Of a DNA stretch of 64,000 bases, positions 60,670-64,000 are shown in pieces. The position numbers and the translations under genes are program-made. A model generated the notes under the pieces. That model was not told the DNA's origin. It saw nothing but the letters and a program-made list of their open reading frames with translations, and made no database searches. Every line of letters starts with the position of its first letter. Positions within the stretch are counted from its first letter, which is position 1. The stretch lies in the IMG/VR virus record IMGVR_UViG_3300031525_000001, positions 62,001 to 126,000 of that record, one strand, 5' to 3'. This DNA comes from a virus.

Positions 60670-61290
60670 ATGCTGATTTACAAGCTCACAAATCGAATCA
60701 ACGGTGGGGTCTACATCGGCAAATATGTCGGAGATGAGGCAGACGCTCGTTTTCAACAGCACGTTCGCGAAGCGAGACGGGGTGGGGATCGTTACCTATG
60801 CCGCACTATTCGCAAGTACGGCTCGGATGCCTTCAAGGTCGAAGTGATTTATCGTGCCAAGACCGCTGATGAACTCTCCAAGATGGAGACCTTTTTCATC
60901 GTTCTCCATCAAAGTCATAAAGTTGAGAACGGCTACAACATGACGCTGGGCGGTGAGGGAACTGTGGGCCGGATTATTTCGGAAAGAACAAGACAGCTTT
61001 GGAGTGAGCAGCGTAAAGGAAGACCTGTCACAGCGCAACAGTTGAAAAACCTAGCTCTTGGGCATCATCGACCGAAAAAAATAGTTGCGGTTAAACCCGC
61101 CGAAGAAGTGGAAGCCGCAATGAAAGCAGCGATGCGGGCTGCATGGACTCCCGAACGTAGGGCAGCACAAGCACAGCGGATAGCAAATCGGAATCGTCTT
61201 CGTGTTGGAAAACGTGGAGCATTATCTACGGAATGGAAGATGGCGATTTCAAATGCAAAGAAGGGGAAAGCAGCTTCGGCTGCGGCATAA
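60670..61290 (+). CDS. GIY-YIG homing endonuclease
   Basis: A 206-residue protein starting one base after the previous stop: MLIYKLTNRINGGVYIGKYV, RFQQHVREA, ELSKMETFFIVLHQSH and GYNMTLGGEG. The first 95 residues align closely with the product of 31998, so one was copied from the other or both from a common source. Basic C-terminal half. Confidence 0.88.
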   Translation: MLIYKLTNRINGGVYIGKYVGDEADARFQQHVREARRGGDRYLCRTIRKYGSDAFKVEVIYRAKTADELSKMETFFIVLHQSHKVENGYNMTLGGEGTVGRIISERTRQLWSEQRKGRPVTAQQLKNLALGHHRPKKIVAVKPAEEVEAAMKAAMRAAWTPERRAAQAQRIANRNRLRVGKRGALSTEWKMAISNAKKGKAASAAA

Positions 61291-61294
61291 ACCT

Positions 61295-63238
61295 ATGGCA
61301 GAAGAAAAGAAACCGTACACTAGCATCGTTGACGCATTCTTGGATGACCGCGAGCCCGCATGGAAGGACCTCGGCTTGAAGGACGCACAGGACTCAGGTG
61401 AAGAACAATTGGATCGTTCTCACCAGTACATCGATGATGAGTTCATGGACGACATCGCTGAGAGCGCCAGCAGGCACACCCCACTGTGGCCGGGTCGCAC
61501 TGGTTCAGCCGAGAAGAATGCTCAGCGGGATAGTCTTGAACGGGCTCGCGGTACGCATCTTGAGCGCATGGCTGCAAAGGACGGCACGGATGTATTCGAA
61601 GGTAGCAGTGTAAAAGGCTCAAGCGCCAATTGGCGTGTACAGGCAACCCAGCATCAGGAAGACTACAGTGGGAAGCTGGGCGACGATGACTCGCTGTTCG
61701 CCGAAGTAACGGAAACACTGGAATCGGCAGCCTCCACAGGCAAGGTCGAGAAGAAGAACGTGTCGGACGCACAGGTTTTGACTTACGTCCACAGCCTGCT
61801 CAATCAGGGTATGGCACCGTCAAAGATCGCCGCAAAGCTGAAGAAGCTGGCTGAGATCGAGTTGTTCAACCACCAGATGGCGACTCAATACCTGCAAGAG
61901 AACGCAGGACTGGTAGGCATGGCGTTCCTCGAACCCAACACCTACATGGACAAGAATTCCCCGACTTATGAACGAGAGAAGCACGGCAGTTCGAGCAACG
62001 GCTGCGTAGCGCAGAAGACGGCGTGGGACAAGGCCGGCATTAAGCCCCGAGCGGCATCCGTAAAGCAGATCAGCGCGTGCGAAGGATGCCAGTATTTCTC
62101 GAAGAACGGCAACGTTAAGTCCTGCGGTGTCTATCACTTACCAGTGGTAGCGACCACCAAGGAGCTTACACCCATCGTGAATAAGCTCACGGCTGGCGTG
62201 CCGAACAAGCAGAAGCGGGCAGCATTGGTTCAGATCGCCAATGGCAACGACGGCACCAAGGTCGGTTCCATGCCCATTGCTCCGAAGACAAGCTCCTCCG
62301 TTTCCCGTCACCCGAGTCTCGGCGGCGTGGAAGCGCAGGCAAAGCGTGTGGGTCGCGTGATCGCGACTGATTTCGATTCTTCGCACATTGCTGCGTTGCA
62401 TGAGAAGGGTCACTCACTGGCGGTTATCGCTCGTGCGGCTGAAAAGCGGTACGGTGCGTTTGCGGCGGGCAAGGCGGTACGTGAGTTCGTAGGCAGCTTG
62501 CGGCCGAACGTGAACGGACAGATCGTTCTGGCAAAGGCTGATGCGGAGTTCCTCGCAAAGGCCGGTATGCATAACCAGAATTTTGTGGCGGGTGCGAAGT
62601 GTGCATCCTGTGCCACACACTCGGCAGTGGTACAGAAACACAAGGTGACGGCGAACGCTAACTATGCCTCCCGTGTTCCACACGCAGGGTTCCACGAGAG
62701 CAACCCCGATCAGGTACGTCACGCACACCGTGCGGCTGCACCTGAACTTGATGCCAGCGTCATCGAGCGGTATCACAAGAAGGGTCACTCGATGGAGAAG
62801 ATTTACAAGCAGGCGGCAGCGAAGTTCGGCACCGCTCAGGCAAGCAAGGCAGTGAAAGAGTTCATCGCCAGCCTGAAGAAGAAGCCGATCAAGGTTGCGC
62901 TATCGCAGATCGACTGCACGTTCCTCAAGAACAAGCTTGCCGATCACAACCCAATTATCGGGGCACACAAGTGCGGCTCTTGCACGTATCGCAAGGGGAT
63001 GCACTGCGGTCTCACTGGCGGAACTCTCTTGAGCTTCCCCGGTATGGACAAAACGGCGTCCAACCACAAGGTCGGGGAGGGTGCGCCAGAGGATGGACGT
63101 ACAATTCTTGCTGAGTTTGACTTGATGCCGAATAGTGGGCGTCCGGGCGACACGAAGATGGCCGACATCGATATGAATCCTCCCGCACGTCAAGACGTGC
63201 AGATAGGTAGCTCGTTTGAGCTAGGAGACATAGAGTAA
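61295..63238 (+). CDS. Large virion-like protein with duplicated CxxC module
   Basis: A 647-residue protein from ATG 61295, no strong ribosome binding site; the frame is open upstream into the GIY-YIG gene. Residues 1-100 are acidic and disordered; the middle has CEGCQYFSKNG and CGVYH. Two copies of an 83-residue module lie near residues 357-441 and 482-564: (A/E)(L/F)D(S/A)S-I, GHS, FVGSL or FIASL, and a closing CxxC. DKTASNHK near the C-terminus is shared with the giant protein at 32599. Function unknown; likely a structural or DNA-associated protein. Confidence 0.5.
   Translation: MAEEKKPYTSIVDAFLDDREPAWKDLGLKDAQDSGEEQLDRSHQYIDDEFMDDIAESASRHTPLWPGRTGSAEKNAQRDSLERARGTHLERMAAKDGTDVFEGSSVKGSSANWRVQATQHQEDYSGKLGDDDSLFAEVTETLESAASTGKVEKKNVSDAQVLTYVHSLLNQGMAPSKIAAKLKKLAEIELFNHQMATQYLQENAGLVGMAFLEPNTYMDKNSPTYEREKHGSSSNGCVAQKTAWDKAGIKPRAASVKQISACEGCQYFSKNGNVKSCGVYHLPVVATTKELTPIVNKLTAGVPNKQKRAALVQIANGNDGTKVGSMPIAPKTSSSVSRHPSLGGVEAQAKRVGRVIATDFDSSHIAALHEKGHSLAVIARAAEKRYGAFAAGKAVREFVGSLRPNVNGQIVLAKADAEFLAKAGMHNQNFVAGAKCASCATHSAVVQKHKVTANANYASRVPHAGFHESNPDQVRHAHRAAAPELDASVIERYHKKGHSMEKIYKQAAAKFGTAQASKAVKEFIASLKKKPIKVALSQIDCTFLKNKLADHNPIIGAHKCGSCTYRKGMHCGLTGGTLLSFPGMDKTASNHKVGEGAPEDGRTILAEFDLMPNSGRPGDTKMADIDMNPPARQDVQIGSSFELGDIE
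62363..62985 (+). repeat. Duplicated protein module (two divergent copies)
   Basis: Copy 1 at about 62363-62616 and copy 2 at about 62738-62985 encode related helical modules, each with GHS near the start and CxxC at the end. Divergence is high, so the duplication is old. Confidence 0.7.
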
Positions 63239-63780
63239 TGAGTGAAAACATTGAGCGTGCAGAACTGGTAGTTGATTTAGAGGGAAAGTACAACTCGGCG
63301 GCAGAAGACAAGAAACCGGGCAAGCGTGTCGAAAGTTCCAAGCTGACGGAGATTCGGACAAAGATTGAAGACCCGAATGTAAGTCAGGCGGAACTCAGCA
63401 AACTCATTGCCCTCGAAATGGCGGCGATTCTGGATGGCATGAACGAGCATCTGGATAAACCGAATTCGGGTATTAAAGGGATGGACGCTAACATCGCCAT
63501 CAAGAGTCTCAGCGAGCAACTGAAGGGCGTTCGTGAACTCGGTCGTCAGATCATTGAGATGGACAACCAAGCGAAGCGTGACTTCATTAACTTCGACGGC
63601 GAGAAGTTCCAGTTTGTTGCAAGCCAGTGGATGCAGATGGGCGTTGCAGCCCTCCGTGCCATGGGCTGGGATGAACACACGGTTACCAGCTACGTCAAGC
63701 AGTTCCGTAGCCAGATCGAAATGAACGAACTCCGCATCCGCAAGGAAGCGGAAAACATCGGCACAAACAAACAGAAGTAA
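63238..63780 (+). CDS. Hypothetical helical protein
   Basis: A 180-residue, mostly helical protein that overlaps the previous stop by one base. Heptad-like stretches (SLSEQLKGVRELGRQIIEM, FRSQIEMNELRIRKEAENI) suggest coiled coils. No recognised family; perhaps a tape-measure chaperone or terminase-region protein, but nothing proves it. Confidence 0.5.
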   Translation: MSENIERAELVVDLEGKYNSAAEDKKPGKRVESSKLTEIRTKIEDPNVSQAELSKLIALEMAAILDGMNEHLDKPNSGIKGMDANIAIKSLSEQLKGVRELGRQIIEMDNQAKRDFINFDGEKFQFVASQWMQMGVAALRAMGWDEHTVTSYVKQFRSQIEMNELRIRKEAENIGTNKQK

Positions 63781-63801
63781 CGACGCAACAGAAGGGGAAC
63801 T

Positions 63802-64000
63802 GTGGGCACCACTGAGCAAGCTAAAGAACGTCGAGATTCCCGCCGAGCCGCTGGATTATGTGGTAAGTGCTCCAATCCAGCATTGCTCGGTAAAAGCCTG
63901 TGTGAGCTGCATCGGCAGCAAGACCGTAAGATAAACAAACGGTTTAGGGTCAATCAAAAACAGCGTGTGATCGCTGGCTATGGCGGAAAATGCCAGTGCG
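63802..64000 (+). CDS. HNH endonuclease, N-terminal part
   Basis: GTG start with a GAAGGGGAAC site; the gene runs off the right edge after 66 codons. CGKCSNPALLGKSLC and YGGKCQC give the N-terminal zinc segments and first HNH half seen in phage HNH proteins of this type. Catalytic DH is beyond the window, so activity cannot be judged. Confidence 0.65.
   Translation, partial: MGTTEQAKERRDSRRAAGLCGKCSNPALLGKSLCELHRQQDRKINKRFRVNQKQRVIAGYGGKCQC

Noticed and set aside
1-64000. CRISPR array, insertion sequence or prophage boundary
   Set aside because: No regularly spaced repeats, transposase motifs or terminal inverted repeats were noticed; the entire window reads as phage.

Overview
This window is a segment of a large tailed bacteriophage genome. 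The clearest evidence is a contractile-tail and capsid gene block: a tail sheath protein (8871-12536), a likely tail tube protein (15186-15851), a prohead-protease-like protein followed by a scaffold-like protein (18281-21381), and a major capsid protein candidate (25708-26667). The genes are dense, have good Shine-Dalgarno sites and often overlap by 1 to 4 bases. No terminase, portal, polymerase, integrase or attachment site is visible, so lifestyle and host cannot be read from this piece. The host is a bacterium using ordinary AAGGAG-type ribosome binding sites; nothing fixes its phylum.

Layout. (1) 1-3278: small unknown genes, a minus-strand P-loop ATPase and a possible cysteine-peptidase-like protein. 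(2) 3278-15851: neck and tail genes, with a 225-base region of potentially structured RNA just before the tail-tube gene. (3) 15852-16146: a tRNA gene with an unusual cloverleaf (8-bp acceptor stem, 4-bp T stem, SelC-like D arm, long variable arm, G73, anticodon GGG), then a terminator. (4) 16147-29769: capsid maturation and capsid genes plus virion accessory proteins. (5) 29809-45361: surface proteins and regulators. It includes a tail-fibre-like protein with a DUF2793 domain and a DUF3494 (ice-binding-like) domain, a 1968-residue Cys-rich protein with a sigma-factor-like N-terminus, a small-gene cluster under two matching promoters, a candidate small RNA, and a minus-strand island with a second, double DUF3494 protein. 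(6) 45484-58241: one tightly overlapping operon of glycosyltransferases and nucleotide-sugar enzymes. It contains GT6-, GT11-, GT10-, GT31- and GT2-like transferases, GDP-mannose 4,6-dehydratase, an SDR enzyme, an RmlC-like epimerase, a DegT-family enzyme whose catalytic lysine is replaced by histidine, and a DUF268 methyltransferase-like protein. (7) 58573-64000: another surface-protein island and further virion-like proteins.

At least thirteen free-standing homing-type endonucleases (eight HNH or endonuclease VII-like, five GIY-YIG) lie between these genes, an unusually high load. The GIY-YIG genes mostly sit beside surface-protein genes.

Working together, the sugar operon could supply GDP-4-keto-6-deoxymannose and derivatives (fucose-like or 3,6-dideoxy sugars) and transfer them in a blood-group-like fashion onto a phage or host surface glycan. 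One transferase is split by a nine-C tract, which suggests slippage or phase variation. Function calls come from motif recognition by eye; no database search was run.
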